DNA of 64,000 bases from Evernia prunastri (taxonomy: Eukaryota > Ascomycota > Lecanoromycetes > Lecanorales > Parmeliaceae): assembly GCA_003184365.1 (NCBI GenBank), contig NKYR01000018.1, positions 124,001-188,000 of the forward strand. The letters run 5' to 3'. The notes below the pieces were generated by a model, which saw only the letters and a program-made list of their open reading frames with translations, was not told the origin of the DNA and made no database searches. The translations under genes and the position numbers were made by a program. This document shows positions 32,010 through 44,587 of the stretch, piece after piece (the first letter of the stretch is position 1; each line of letters starts with the position of its first letter).

Positions 32010-33854
32010 TATACAATATATTGATGCGCTGGAAGGAACAAATGTCTGAGAAGCTAAGCAACGATGCCCGACTGGCTACTGTTCAGGATGAACGAGAGGA
32101 CACACACGTACGACAGGATACAGAGGCATGAAGTCATGATGTTGACTCGCACAGAGGAAGAGAACATGTCATATGAAAATTTGCTGTTGGGCTTCAACGT
32201 GGAGACGCTAGAATTAAACAAAATTATAGGAAACGGGCATGGATTCACATGTGAATTACCGCCAGTACTACTCCAAGGCATCAATGAGTAGCTGCGTTAC
32301 TCGACATGGATGTTTTACCAAAAGAAGAGAGATTTTGCCAAAAGGAGAGAAATATATAACGCGATGAGAGATCTCCGAGGCTGAAATCAACCAGCGTTCT
32401 TGTGAACCAGCGAGGCAAGAGATCGATTTTTTTTCCTTTGAAAATTTCTGAAAGATGTGACCCATCGGGTTTCGGGACAAATGCAAGGCAATCGGAAGTA
32501 CCTGCATGAGAACGCAGCCGTGGACCAATCGCTTCGCAGCTTATATCGGTGAACCTCTAATCAGACCGCCAGCAACCGTTTGAAAGCCACGCGGTGAGGT
32601 ATGACTGCTCAAATATTTCTGCCCCATGAGAAACCCGATCCACGGCCCTGGGAATCTGATTTGCAGATTCCAAAAGCGACGACGTCGCCTCCCGCCCACT
32701 CAGAACACAGACTTACCATGCAGGGCAGTCATTAATCGTTGTCTCAATAGTATGCGAGGCTGCCCGTTCCGCAAGCAGGCGTCGGAAGCGGGTGATTGGT
32801 GCCGGCGCGACGTGGTGAAAGCAGAGTTGTGCATGCTCGATGGCGACAGACCGTATCAAGAAATCGATCGCAGGCTGACAGATGGCGAGCCGTGATCATA
32901 CCCGTGCCCATCGTCCTGCACGTCGTCCAACTAGCCACTGCCGATGCTGTCAGCAGGCAGATTGCTCTGAACATCTCAAGTGCGACGTCTATAAAAAGAG
33001 CCAAAATAAGGAACATGGCCGGAATGCCGCCTGAGTCTGATTGATGCCCACTTCCTTCTCCCAGACGACTCCACTAATTTATCTAATCGATACGCCAGAA
33101 AAGCAAACAACCGATTCAAGTGGCCTCGAGGTGAGAGTACTAGGTCATAAGCTGCGCCGCGCCGTCAGCAAAGGATCATCAGCATCCGACATCTCATGAA
33201 ACTAAAGGGAAAAGCAGCGGTGACCGACCCGGTTAAAGCCGAAGCACTCGTAGCAGGGCATTTCAGGAGTGATAACATTGAGGACCTTGCACGGTTGTAG
33301 GGGTGACTCGGAGCTTAGGTATTGAAGAATCAACATAAGACGCGGAAGATAGGTCTCCCAGTGCTGGAAACTCATTCTTTTGGGGACTGTTCTGCTGCAG
33401 CCCGCAGGGATAAGATCCACCAAAGTCTACTTTGCAGTAGTCAACATATTTTCTTTGCAAAATTAGACAACTGGATATGGAAGCCAATGAGAGCAACGGT
33501 CCTGCTGTCCCGTTCCATGGACGCATCGGCATGTGCCGCGAGTACCTCTGGTCCAGCTGCTGTGTGCAGTGCACTCCGAGCTTTCTGCTTCGAAAGAAGA
33601 CTCGGGACTAGAGGCCCCATACATTTTCCAATTTTTGTAAGGGTAAGACGGCAAGCGCGAAGCGATAACATCTTCGAGTCAAAATGAGCCCTCCAATCAT
33701 GAAAATAGAGCATTGCAGACTGTTAATCGCCCTCATGAAGGTTTTCTCACTCTTCTAAGTCTCCGGTCTAGCGTCGCGAGAACAACATCCCTGGCGGGGG
33801 CAGAATGGTTTGTGAACAATAGATACATAGTTTACCAACATCACCTTCGGCTCT
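32010..33854. other. Intergenic, no supported gene
   Basis: The 5' flank of the synthase-phosphatase gene and the 3' flank of the nitric oxide synthase. Short frames occur on both strands; a hydrophobic one at 32744-33016 (-) has nothing else to support it. Confidence 0.5.
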
Positions 33855-36800
33855 CTAAAACACCTCCTCTACATACCGCTCCCCCAGCATCTCCCTTACA
33901 CGCCCGCCGAGAATGTCCTCAACAACTCGCTTAGTAGACTCAGCAGCAGCCCTGTTCGTGCAAACAAAGGCCATCCCCTTTCGCTTTAGCAGCTTTTCCC
34001 TCAAGTTCTGCGAAGAGCGTCGGAGATTATCGTACACGCGATGTTTCATCGGGTTGCTCAGTAAAATATCCAGCCTGTCGATGAGGTTGACGGACATAGC
34101 CTCGTTCAAAACATCGACTATCAACCCCATGTCCGAAGGCTTGAGGCCCAGGAACAAAGAGATTGCTGATCCTAGGTTTGGAAGAGGCTGCCCCGTCGCG
34201 AGAGCATCGCGGACGATGCCAATGCGCCATTGTAAGAGAGACCGGACAGGGCCAAAGCCCGCACCAGTTGCGACGATAACGAAGGGCCTCAGGTGATGTT
34301 TGCGTAGTATAGCGCCGGATAAAGAATCGACGATGCGGTACCTCAGAGAAGCTGGTATGGCGGACTCTTTCATGAAGGTGTCGCTAAAACGCCCACCGGA
34401 AAGGAATTTGGCCATAATATCGACCCCGCGTTCCGTGGGTATGTTGATTCGATTGCAGCTCGAAGAGTAGTGCTGAGACGAAGCAATAGAATAGGTCCTG
34501 GTATGTAGCAGTGGCATATACTGACACATGTTGCGTATGATGTCACATTTCTGACCGTCACTCATCTGAATCATGCTAGCGTGGAAACGTTCCAGGACTT
34601 TGTGGACTGATAGCTCATACCAAGATGCTCGGGTCAAACCCCTGAGATATGCTAGTTCTACTGCCTCGAGACATTCGACATCCGAGAACGGAAGTTCAAG
34701 GTCGACATAGTCGGTCAGAAATGATGAGTAGGTCGGGTTTTTGCCATCCAAGCCCAAATCCACGCGGTCAGAACCTTTGACGCAAAGACACCGAAGCGCT
34801 TGGTTGACCTTTGATTGTGCATTTGATGGAAGGATCTGTATGCAGCTCATCTCTTCATAATGGCCATTTTCCACGTCAATGCGCATGAGCAACGATCCGT
34901 CTTTCCCTTCGTGTGTCCCTGGCCTTGTTCCAACTAGCGAAGCTCGACCGAGTGTCGAAAGCAGTCGGTCGTAGTCCTCGTACTTTTGTCCAAGATCTAC
35001 TATAGCTTTCACTTTTGCGAATACGGCGGCGTGCTTGTCATTGCCATTGGCTGGCACATTTACGAAAGGCATTGCAAGGTCTCTAATGTGTTCATCAACA
35101 ATGCTGGACCGTAATTTGTTCAACCAGGCTTTTAAAGAGGACAATGGAAGCGGTTCCACAGCAGTGTCCGCCTGAAAAGCTTCAGCAGTCAATGGGTGAC
35201 CTCCAATTTGAGTCAAGTTGTCATGGATCTTTATTGCCGCCCTATTGTAGGTAGCAGAGTAACGACTGTCACCATTACCAAAAACAGCGAACCTGAAAGC
35301 TTGAGTGCGAGTCGTAAGTCGTCTCGAGAACAGATTTTCGCAGAGGCTTAGGAGGCCAGTGCCGTTCGACGGAATTGCGCCTTGTCCGGTAGAGCTGACG
35401 ACCAACAAAAGGATGTTTTCCGCGGTGAGACGAGAGGCTTTTAAGCTATTCAGGGGTTCGGAGCGAGAGCATAATTGTAGATCTGAAGAATCTTCGACAA
35501 TACTGTTCACCCATGTGTGAAGTTTGTTCGCGAGCCTTTCTGCGACTGTCCCAGCACTGCAGAAGAAGATCGAAATAGACCGACGGCCATTAACCGATAG
35601 CTGTCCTGCTTTCTGGGTACGTTGGAACATCTGCAGGCTGTTTGCTTCAAGAAAACCCCCAATCTGCTGAGTCGTGGGCCTTATCTTCATCCTTTTCTCT
35701 GCCGCGACTGTTGTCTGGTCTTTGATGACGGCCACAGGCTTCAGTATCTTGGTGCTAGCATATCCTCTCTGCTTCTCCCTTCCCCAAGCCTTGATCGGAT
35801 CTTGCACGTGTTTGCAAATCATGGGCTTCGGCTGATAGTTTGGAGCACCGCCCCGATGCCAAAGAGGAACGATGGAACCTTGCGGTGGAGCCAGCCAATA
35901 TGGATCTTCAAAATCTCGAGGTCAGTATCCCTTCTCTCGGCATAAATTTGAGTTGTGTAGATTGCCATAAGATACTAATACACTCAAGGCATGTGCTAAA
36001 GACTTGAAATGTGATAGGCCCTGGGGAAGAGACACTCTGAATATTAGACCCACCTGCCGGCAATCTGTACCCATTTCTCTTCTTGAAATCATCATCGTAC
36101 CGACACCACTTCATCGAAGCAGTGAGAGTGTCCGTTATGCTGACTTTTGCTTGAAGAAAAGACCAATGAACAGCGTAGTTCAATTCTGCTTGGGCTCGTG
36201 ACTAGGGAGCATACTGTCAAACAAGGTTGCAGCCGCTTTATCACTATGATAACATACCAGCATTGATAGCTTTTCGTACTCCGGAAGGTCCTCGAAGATC
36301 TCAATATCGCCGTACAGCTTATCATGAATAAGCCCCAAGGCATCGATGACAGCCGGGAGTGCATTATAACGGAACGAGTCTGCCAGGTCACGAACCCCTA
36401 TTTCGGCATCCATAAACCTAATTTGGTCAGCCACCAGGAGGGTAAAGCGATGGACACGTAAACATACCAGCCGATGAAAGGTGCTGCAGTATACTGGACT
36501 CCACCAATATCAAAACCCATTCTCGTCAATGCTGGAAAAGCAACCCATTTCAGGTCTAGCATTTCAAATTCGGTAGTGTATTTCGGATGTCGAATATTGA
36601 CCAGCGTTCGAAGATCTACAGGAAGTTCCATCATGGCTGGACCGTCCTCATCGGCCATTGCGACAAGCGGTAAAAGATCCCATCGGCTCCTCCTACCCAG
36701 GACTCGGAGTCAGCATTGTGGATTCGAAGCAAAAAAGGTGAGGGGAGGATTGTGACTCAAAACTCGGTACAAACTGGGGGAAATTTGGCTCCGAACTACA

Positions 36801-38223
36801 TACGGCTCAGGAGGCTGCCACCCAAGATCGATTATTGCCTTCGTTATTTCAACACTGGCTGGATCTCCCAAGACCGTACCCGCCTCGGTTTCATATCCAG
36901 CGAATTGGAGGACTTGATGGTTCCAAATCATTGGGCCCCTAGAGTCGACGTTGCGCGGTGGAAACACCAAGACTGTGGGCTGGATGTTGCCTCCATTGAA
37001 GGCATTGGAAAGTCCTTTCACCAACTCGGTAACCATCTCTGTACTCGATGTGACCCATCGCAGGTCGCAAAGCTTAAGCTCTTGGCTAGAACTTGGAGTC
37101 AGCCCCGCCGTTTTCAGATTAAAATCCTCGAGAAAAAGAGATAATTTTAGAAAGCCGATATATCTTAACGCTGGACGAACACGGCATTCGACCTGAGCAC
37201 CAAAAAATTCTAGAGAGTGACGGAGGATTCCACCAGAGCGAGACCGGCTCTCTCAGGGTCAAGAACGCGAGCAACGAGACAATGTTGAGGGAGCAGAAAG
37301 ATCTTTTTGCTGCCGAAACATGGTATCTTGCTTAACCACAGCGACGACTTTTGAGGAGTAGGTTTCTTTTCTGTTTTCGAGATATGGCTTGTGGCAACAT
37401 CTCTCCTGAACAAGAAGGAGTAGCTCCGAAATGTACTTACCAATGGGATCGCATGATGCACTTCCTTGCATTTCTCCAAGCTCGTCGAATACCAAATTCG
37501 AGCTCTTCGTGCGTCTGTGTCCACGTTCCACCAAGTCTTGCATACGAGTGATCATCGTGTACCACACCTTCGACTGAACCGGCTTCGATCTCTCGCTGCA
37601 CCTGGTCCAGGCGATTCTGGAACGCGTCTTTGCAGTCATAGAACCCTTCCTCACGGAGGACACGTAGGAAGTTTACAGCTTCTTGCTCGACCATCTGAAA
37701 CGAACGATTCTCGCCCACTGTTAATGATTTGGAAGTCAGTACCTTATGGCTTAAGAAAGAGTTGAAAAAGGCTTCCGCTACAACACCGTGCCTAACAACC
37801 GAACTTCTGGCACTCATTAGGGGGTCGAGCCTCCGGTTTACACATACCTCTTGGCTCATCTGTATGGATCATTCGACCTGCTTGGCAAAAATCCCTTGTG
37901 CAGCCTGTTGATGCCAACATTGTGTGCTTCCTACGGATCCGTTCAAGTTCAGGATTGTGCAAAAGGCCATTCTCTTTAGGCTCCGATAGGGAGCTCGTTG
38001 AAGGCTTGATAACCTCTCTCGAAGAAGATGGGTGGCTACTGGTTAAGTGTGTTGGGCTTTCCGAACTTCGGAGAGAATGGGACGCTTGATATACGAGAAA
38101 TAGAAAGAAGAGGAGGAAGGTCGAGGTCTCGTCTTCGGCCAAGGTGGCGAACCATAACAGAAGTGACCAGGCGTTCGAGAAGCGGAGCAGGCTACTGCCA
38201 TATTTGCCTTCAGGCAATTGCAT
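33855..38223 (-). CDS. Fungal nitric oxide synthase, oxygenase plus flavoprotein reductase (eight exons, about 1175 aa)
   Basis: Exons right to left: up to 37848 (start uncertain, 38223 used), 37441-37717, 37085-36804, 36692-36468, 36417-36258, 36201-36054 and 35914-33855; all phases agree. The oxygenase half shows the zinc pair GCTRDFC (CxxxxC), the heme-thiolate site AWRNARKC (Cys at about residue 212), QPTVLVFPPR, IWNHQVLQFAGY, GDPASVEIT, IGGVQYTAAPFIGW and the substrate-Glu segment WFMDAEIGVRD. The reductase half shows an FMN-binding flavodoxin region (SSTGQGAIP; VFGNGDSRYS), the FAD motif RTYSIASS and an NADPH-site element ATGAGFGPVRS. The enzyme would oxidise L-arginine to citrulline and nitric oxide with NADPH and a pterin. 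The 355-bp intron (37086-37440) is unusually long. The N-terminus before the zinc motif is hydrophobic in this frame and may belong to another exon. Confidence 0.88.
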
Positions 38224-39164
38224 GGCCTTGCGTCTCCATGACAGCCTGCCCTGGTCACACAGCAGCTGCCAGAGGAGTCATCAGCATGATACCCTGTAGT
38301 GAATGAGCGTGGTTCATACGGAGTGACATTGAAAGACCTTCGTGAGTGAATTGAACAAAAGCCATGAATATAGTCTGGCTCGGAAATAAGTAAAATTTTC
38401 CACTCTCATTGGAAGGAATCTGAGGATTTCCAAGTCCCACAATGCAGCTTGAAGTGTTCGATTTTATATTCTGAAGCCTGTTTTGAGCGTCGTCGCTGAG
38501 TGGGTGTCATTCAGAATAGGAATTACTGCAATTGAGCGCTGAAGAGCGAAAATACTCCCCATTTATACACATGGGTTGATCTCTTGAAATTTATTACCGC
38601 TTCCACTGTCACTATTTGCCCCCCTCGTGTGCAGGCAGATCTAAGAATGACTGCAGGGAAGGCTTGCAACAAAGGGCAGGCCTCGGAAGGAGTGTAGATA
38701 CGGGTAAGTAGGGACAAGCCAGATCAGGAAGAAAACACGTGTTCCAGTGCGCGGGAGATGGAATGTCTCATGGGCAATGATGGGTATTGTCCGAAGAGCA
38801 CAGACTTATCGATCGCGAAGGAACATTGACTATGCACAGATCCCTTTGATTGCCGGTAGGATGATCTCCCCGGAGTGCAGATGGTAGACATGATGCTGAA
38901 CAGGGAGCGGTATCTGGCACGCTATATCCGACCAACTAGGTCCGGTGATAGGTATCTGTACCCTGATGTCCCTGTGCCTCAGTGTTGGACTGTCAACCCG
39001 GCAGTAGCTGAAGACTGTCATTCCGGCAGTAGTCGAGTACTCCAATATCATAAGGGTTAAGGTTACTCGTGAGAGTCAACCAATTGACGTATCGGATATC
39101 TTTTTTTTCCAAACAACAACGTGTGTCATGCGCGTGGGACGTTAGTGGTCAAAATGTCAAAGGA
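38224..39164. other. Promoter region of the nitric oxide synthase gene and flank
   Basis: The true first exon of the nitric oxide synthase may lie here: minus-strand frames at 38255-38440 and 38043-38258 are candidates, and a TTAACCAGTAG acceptor-like site at about 38032-38042 could receive them. I could not choose between these and the ATG at 38223. No other gene is visible. Confidence 0.4.
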
Positions 39165-41319
39165 TTAGCGAAAGAAAGCCAACCGACTTTGACCCTTCTC
39201 CATCTTCTTTTGCATTTGCAAGGCGCTATTGCTTGTTTTGGAGACGGCGGACTTCTTGTTAGAGCCTGAGGATGAAGCGCTCCTATGGGTATCTGATGAA
39301 GTTTCCGATCGAGGAATAGACTTTTCTTTAGCTTGGAGTTCCCGCGCCAAGTGCCAGTCTTGGTGCTCCTCCTTAGCTTCTGTTGAAATTTTCTTCTTGC
39401 AAGCATCACAGAAGTACGTCGTGATAGGAGCTTGTTCAGTCGAGGCTTCTGCCTTTCTCCCAGAGGTCGTATTCAGAGTACTCCAGTTTTCGCCGTTATC
39501 TTCCTTATAAGCCAAGTTCGTGTCTCCTGGTGACGATGAATCCGCTTCTATATCCGCATTTTGGACTTCTGCAGCATCGTATGTTTTCTCTTCGGGGTTT
39601 TCTTGCCTCGAGAAGAAATGCTCAATCGCTCCGTGATCTACTTTCCGTCGCTTGTCGGGCTGATCGTTATCGTTAGTCCATTCGTAGCGGTCAGCATCGC
39701 GGACACTGGGTACCGTGGCTTTGGCTTCCTCTCCCCTGACAAGGAAGCTTCCTATGCCACGATTGCCCGTTGGGCCGTCTTCAAAACCACCAACGCTTAG
39801 CTGTAGGTTGCTACAAGGCCAAGCTCTGCCGTCTACAACGGTTTGGCCAAGAAGGTTTTTGGCAATGTCGAAGAGCAAGTCCTCATCAATGGGCCTCCCA
39901 CTGGGAATAGAAGCTTGGCGTGACCGCATTTGTGCGCCTTGGCGATGATGTAGACTGAGGACTTTTGGTCTTCGTTTGCTCTCGAGAACACCTTCCTCAA
40001 CGAGTCTAGACTGTATATCGGCTACGAATATCCGTAGCCATCGGACTGCCTGTTCGGAGTTGTTGATGGTAGGACGGAATGACTTGGCCGAGAGCATTGA
40101 CTTAATCTGGGTGCGAGCGTTCACTTCGCTCGTATCCTCGCCACGAATAATGTGGTAGACCCAAGTTCCGGTGTCATCTCCCAATTTGAACTTCAGTTGC
40201 TCGATAGGTGCTGCGAGCAGTTCCTTAACCTGATCCGTTCCAAATTTATTGACCACTTCATCGCCTAGCTTCCCACCCAAATTTCGGATTTTTGTGAATT
40301 TGAAGCCGCCCATGAATTGCTGTACTGCCCGGTTCCGTACAATAGTCTGCTGGTTTGGCTTCTTGTGCGCCGACCCCAGTTTGGCAATCATTTTGTTCCG
40401 AGCTATGCCGGCAGAACAAGTATACTTTAGTCTCTCTCGGATAGCGCTACGCACTGAGCGTACAATCTCAGAACCGAGCAATATGGCAACATCGTCCCAA
40501 TCAGGATCATCATCCTCTGTTTCCGAAGAGTCCAGGTCCACCAACGCATCAGTATTCCAGTCGAGGGCTGTAGTGGGAGGCCGAGGTAGGAGTTCGGTTG
40601 GATCATCATATGGTGCTGGACCACTAATCTCCGGATACCTCTCAAGGAGCATAGAATGTATCTGGGAAGACAGGTCCAGGAAGACCTCGTCTACACTAGC
40701 CTTCTCAACTCTCTGCAGTGGCGGCGGCGGTAGCACATCCTTAATACAAGCAAGGATTCTTCTCGACTCAAGCCGATATGGATCGAGTGAGACTTTGTGC
40801 GTGGCAATGTGGGCGAAAGCGTCTTTATGGTACGCCCACTTCTCATCGCCTTCCTTCCAAGTAGCTACATGTTGCATGATTAGATCCGGACAAAGCTTTC
40901 TTGCCTCCGTGATAGTGATGTGCCTGTTGAGACCATATTTCCTGGCCGGATAGTTGATTGCAATGAGGCCTTGCCATTGCTATTCCAGAGTCAGCGCTGG
41001 CCTATGATGTAGTATGGAGCAGATTACTTACCTGCACGGCGAGAGGCTGCTCCTCTGGAATGCCTAATCTTACACCTTCGCATTGTGCATAGAACGCATC
41101 TAAGTCTATGTGGGCGATGACTCGAAGCGGACATGCAGTCGAGGAGAGGGCAAGTTGGGCAAGATGCTTATACGTGAATCGAGATTTGCGTCTGCGGCCT
41201 GCGGAGGCGGGAGAGATGGGCGAAGAGGCAAGGAATGGTTGTGAGGATGACATTACTGTCTGGGAGTCGAAGCTGTTGGCTAAGACTTTTGAAAGATAGT
41301 CATCATCGGCAGAGATCAA
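39165..41319 (-). CDS. RAD30: Translesion DNA polymerase eta (Rad30-like; two exons, 700 aa)
   Basis: Exons 41032-41319 and 39165-40979 (right to left) join in phase 0 over a 52-bp intron, restoring LAVQ-QWQGLIAINYPARKYG. Y-family catalytic residues are present in IDLDAFYAQCE (about residue 72) and KASVDEVFLDL (about 175). The palm/finger/thumb region is followed by IRNLGGKLGDEVV (helix-hairpin type) and the little-finger domain. The C-terminal half carries a ubiquitin-binding zinc finger (YFCDACKKK...EHQDWHLA) and ends in a PCNA-interaction box, QSRLAFF, at the extreme C-terminus. Pol eta copies past UV dimers accurately after recruitment to ubiquitinated PCNA. An acidic insert (SSETEDDDPDWDD) in the catalytic core is a fungal feature. 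Confidence 0.92.
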
Positions 41320-41545
41320 ATGGAAAATATTCCACTATGCAGCGTGCAGCTGGGAAGCTTTTGGGATGTCGCGTCGCGGTCGATACGGTAGATACGGCTA
41401 GAGTACGCTTAGAAATCTAAGGAACAAGATTTACTGGTAAAGATCATCATTCATCGACATGCTTCATCACTCATGTTGGTAAATTGCCTAGACCCTGCGA
41501 TGAGTCTTGCGATACTCTACTCTGCTGAAATATACTGCTGAATAG

Positions 41546-41867
41546 ATGTCTTTCCTCAGAAACCCTCTGCTTCTTCTTGGCATAAATCTTTCGGCGCTTG
41601 CTGGCTCTACCTACCTTCTCCGTTCACATCATATCTACAATTTGGAGGAGCACGAGGCGCGAATGGATGAATTGGAAGGGACTTTGCGTGGGCATATTGG
41701 CTTGATCGAGGAGGCACTTGATCGCTTGGAGGGGAAAGGTACTGAGGCCGACAGAAATAAGAAGATGTGAGCACCTATCTGTGGCCGAATGTTGCCAGTG
41801 TACACTGCTTAGTGTTTCTAGGAACGACTACTATGGCAAACGTGGCCGTGATGAAAAGGGAAAGTGA
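41546..41867 (+). CDS. Small single-pass membrane protein (two exons, 88 aa)
   Basis: Exons 41546-41766 and 41822-41867 join across a 55-bp intron: GTGAGC donor, TTTCTAG acceptor, phase 2. The protein starts MSFLRNPLLLLGINLSALAG, one membrane helix preceded by an Arg, and continues with a charged amphipathic helix (EEHEARMDELEGTLRGHI). It ends NDYYGKRGRDEKGK. The layout resembles small mitochondrial inner-membrane or ER proteins, but I do not recognise the family. It is divergent from polymerase eta with about 225 bp between the two starts, so they may share a promoter. Confidence 0.6.
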
Positions 41868-42446
41868 CAAGACGGACTGAAAAAAAATGAGGCATCTTGA
41901 TCATCTACACAAGCGGTCCGGCCAGTCTCTCTGCAGCCTGTGAGAGCTGCTATGGAATACCTTAGGTGTCTCGACGTTTTCTTAATGCTTCATATTCCGA
42001 ACATCTACCACCTCGTTATCAGCGAGACCCACGTTGCATGTCGCCTTTCCGTTCAGAAGACTCTCTGTTGCTCCGTCCCAATGGCAACATGTGGATGCTA
42101 GATCTCGGAGATAGCTTCGATCTCTGTGTACCTCGGCAATCGGCATGATGTCTACTGCTCTGGTGACGACATGGTTGGGACAGCGTTCAGTCTAGAAATG
42201 ATGGACACCAAAGATGTCGTCTCGAGGTAGAAGGATGACTAGTCTAGAGGAATGGTGGGCAGAGGCCACATCTACTACACTGTGGTCTACTACACTGTGG
42301 GCCAAGCATAGGCTAGTCCCGTGTTGGCTAGACGCCCTCGTCAACTAGTCTACCTCTTTGTCCTTTTTTGTCGATGTTGGAGACTTAGTAGGCTTGTATT
42401 CCATCCTTTCGAAAATATACTCAAATTCCATTATTGACAGTGCCCA
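41868..42446. other. Intergenic
   Basis: No gene seen. A 13-bp direct repeat (CTACTACACTGTG) lies at about 42274-42300. Confidence 0.5.
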
Positions 42447-43555
42447 ATGGCTCGACACAATGACATAATTCTCTTCCACTACCCCTTCTCCCCATTCGCC
42501 CGCAAAGTCATTTGGTATCTCACCCTTCGAGGCATTGAGTATGGACAATGCGTATGCCAGAACCTGCATTCCTCCTATGAATCTACTGACTTACAGAAAC
42601 AGATTCAACCCGTCTATCTTCCCCGCGAGGACATCAATGCCCTTGGGGTGAAGTATAGGCGGATACCCATCATGTCCATAGGGCGCGACATCTACTGCGA
42701 CACTCGCCTTATACTTCACAAGCTTGAAGAAAGATTCCCTACTGGCGCGTTAGGTGCTTCCCAGCCCGACCAGAAAGCTGTAGAAAAGCTTTTGGAGAGT
42801 TGGACGATTGACGGAGGTGTCTTCACTCGCGCAGCTCAGGCAATGCCCGCGGAGTTACCATTGTTAAACGATCCAAAATTCACGAAAGATCGGGAGGACT
42901 ACATGGGGAGAAGTTGGCAGAAGGATGATATCAAAGCCATGCGACCGGAAGCCCTAACGCACATCCGGGACGCGTTTGCGTTTTTAGAGACAGGGCTGTT
43001 GGCTGATGGTAGACAATGGGTAATGAAAACCGAGAAGCCTTCGCTCGCAGATATTGAAGGCGAGTCTTACTGTCTGCAAGAGAGGAATAAAGCCTAACCG
43101 GTGCCTCCAATTTAGCTGTCTGGCCGTTTCATTGGCTCCTTGAACTCAAAGGGGCACTACCTCCGTCTCTTATTTCGAAAGAGAAGTTCCCTAAGCTCTA
43201 CGCCTGGGTTGAGCGTTTCAGCAAGGCTCTCTCAACCGCCAAGTCATCTGCACCAAAACCAACTGCTTTGAAAGGGGCCGAAGCCGTGAGATATGTGACG
43301 CAAGCGGAGTTTTCTGAAAGCGAGGGTGAGGTTGACGTCAGTGATCCGTTAGGCTTGAAGAAGGGTCAAGATGTCGAAAGTTGGCCAATTGACAGTGGTT
43401 TCAACCACCATGACCGAGGTATATTGGTGTCCTTGACTTCAAATGAGGTGGTTCTAGCAAGTCAGAGCAAAACTGGAGGGAGAGAAGTCCGCATTCATCA
43501 TCCCAGGTGGAATTACCGCACAAGGGCTATCAGTGGTGGAGGAGCACAGTTGTAG
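42447..43555 (+). CDS. Glutathione S-transferase-like protein, DUF7962 type (three exons, 333 aa)
   Basis: Exons 42447-42551, 42603-43059 and 43116-43555 join in an exact frame; introns are 51 and 56 bp, and the second has a GC donor (GCGAGT) with a CTAAC branch site. The N-terminal thioredoxin-like domain reads FHYPFSPFARKVIWYLTLRG and later IPIMSIGRDIYCDTRLI, the GST substrate-binding beta-alpha unit. A helical second half contains SLADIEAVWPFHWLLELKG, followed by an extended C-terminal region (about 270-333) with a short beta-rich segment. Fungal proteins of this shape are labelled GST or DUF7962; glutathione use has not been shown for most. It is probably cytosolic. Confidence 0.8.
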
Positions 43556-43920
43556 ATACATGTTACAATCCTCTTGGCAAAAGGCATACGTTCTCACAAA
43601 GCGCGAGTGCATGGCAGGAGAAGCAAAGGCAAATGTTACTTTTACCCCTGCTCAACTTGAAGTCGTGCCGGCTTAGCTAGCGTCAAGGGGAGCAGGAGGT
43701 GATGCATATGTCTCCTTCGAAATTTTGTTGAAGCATTAGCATTTGCCTCTGCTATTTTTCTGCTTTAATTCCTGCTACAAGACGCGCAATGTCATCACTA
43801 AAACAATGGGGAGGAGAACTGAGGTGCTTTTGTCTAACGTGTGGTCATTGGCCACATCGCCGCTTTCGCCCTTGTTACCGTTTCCCAAGCCATAACTGAC
43901 GCATCTTAAGGTATAGTCTA

Positions 43921-44223
43921 GGCCAACAACCTTGGCTGCTTCTCAGTCTCCGTCTGAGATTTGATCCTGGGCGAGTTTCCCAGGAATTGGGCCTAGAGGT
44001 CTTCTTCTGTACATTTGTGTTTGAAGACGACGATGGAGAAGCTTAGAAAATATTGGCAACGGTATCGGGCAAGCCCTTCTTTTACGCCGAGCCGGAGTCG
44101 CAGGATTTTATGTGCAAAACATCGGCCCATTGGACAAATCCTGAGGATTGGACGGATCTTGTATTGGAGGGCTGGGCATGGAAGTTGATTGCCGTTGACG
44201 TTGGTCTTCGGATGCACGGTTAG
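43921..44223 (+). pseudogene. Possible coding remnant of unknown family
   Basis: One reading frame from 43921 reads WLLLSLRLRFDPG..., meets a TAG at 44044-44046, and continues with KPFFYAEPESQDFMCKTSAH and WTNPEDWTDLVLEGWAWKL before a stop at 44221. Both halves look protein-like (many Trp, Asp and Glu, few stops) but there is no start codon or credible intron to rescue the stop. A short frame follows at about 44229 (LLETEARRAFEERKLADLKV). It may be a decayed gene or exons I cannot connect. Confidence 0.35.
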
Positions 44224-44587
44224 CTATCATGCTTGTGGGTCTTCTCGAGACGGAGGCTCGAAGGGCGTTCGAGGAGCGGAAGTTGGCGGACTTGAAGGTG
44301 GTTTCGATGCGAATACACGGAAGTTAAGGATGTACGTTTTGGAAGATAATTCACAGTTTCTACGCAAAAAGAGAGTTCAGGATTAGGAGAAAGGTGGACC
44401 GCAGACCAGGGAGAGGGAGGCAGGATTTCATCTGTTCTTACAGTATTGAAACTATGTAGCCCCGCCATGCAATAGTACGTGCATCTTGCAGAATATCCGG
44501 AACTCCCATCTATGCAAAGATAGGCACGAGATCCCATCTTCTATCCTGCTTCTCAAACCAGTCGTCCGCCATTTTAAAAACATCCAC

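Noticed and set aside
32744..33016. Hydrophobic 90-codon minus-strand frame
   Set aside because: One hydrophobic stretch, no other coding evidence and no conserved partner exon.
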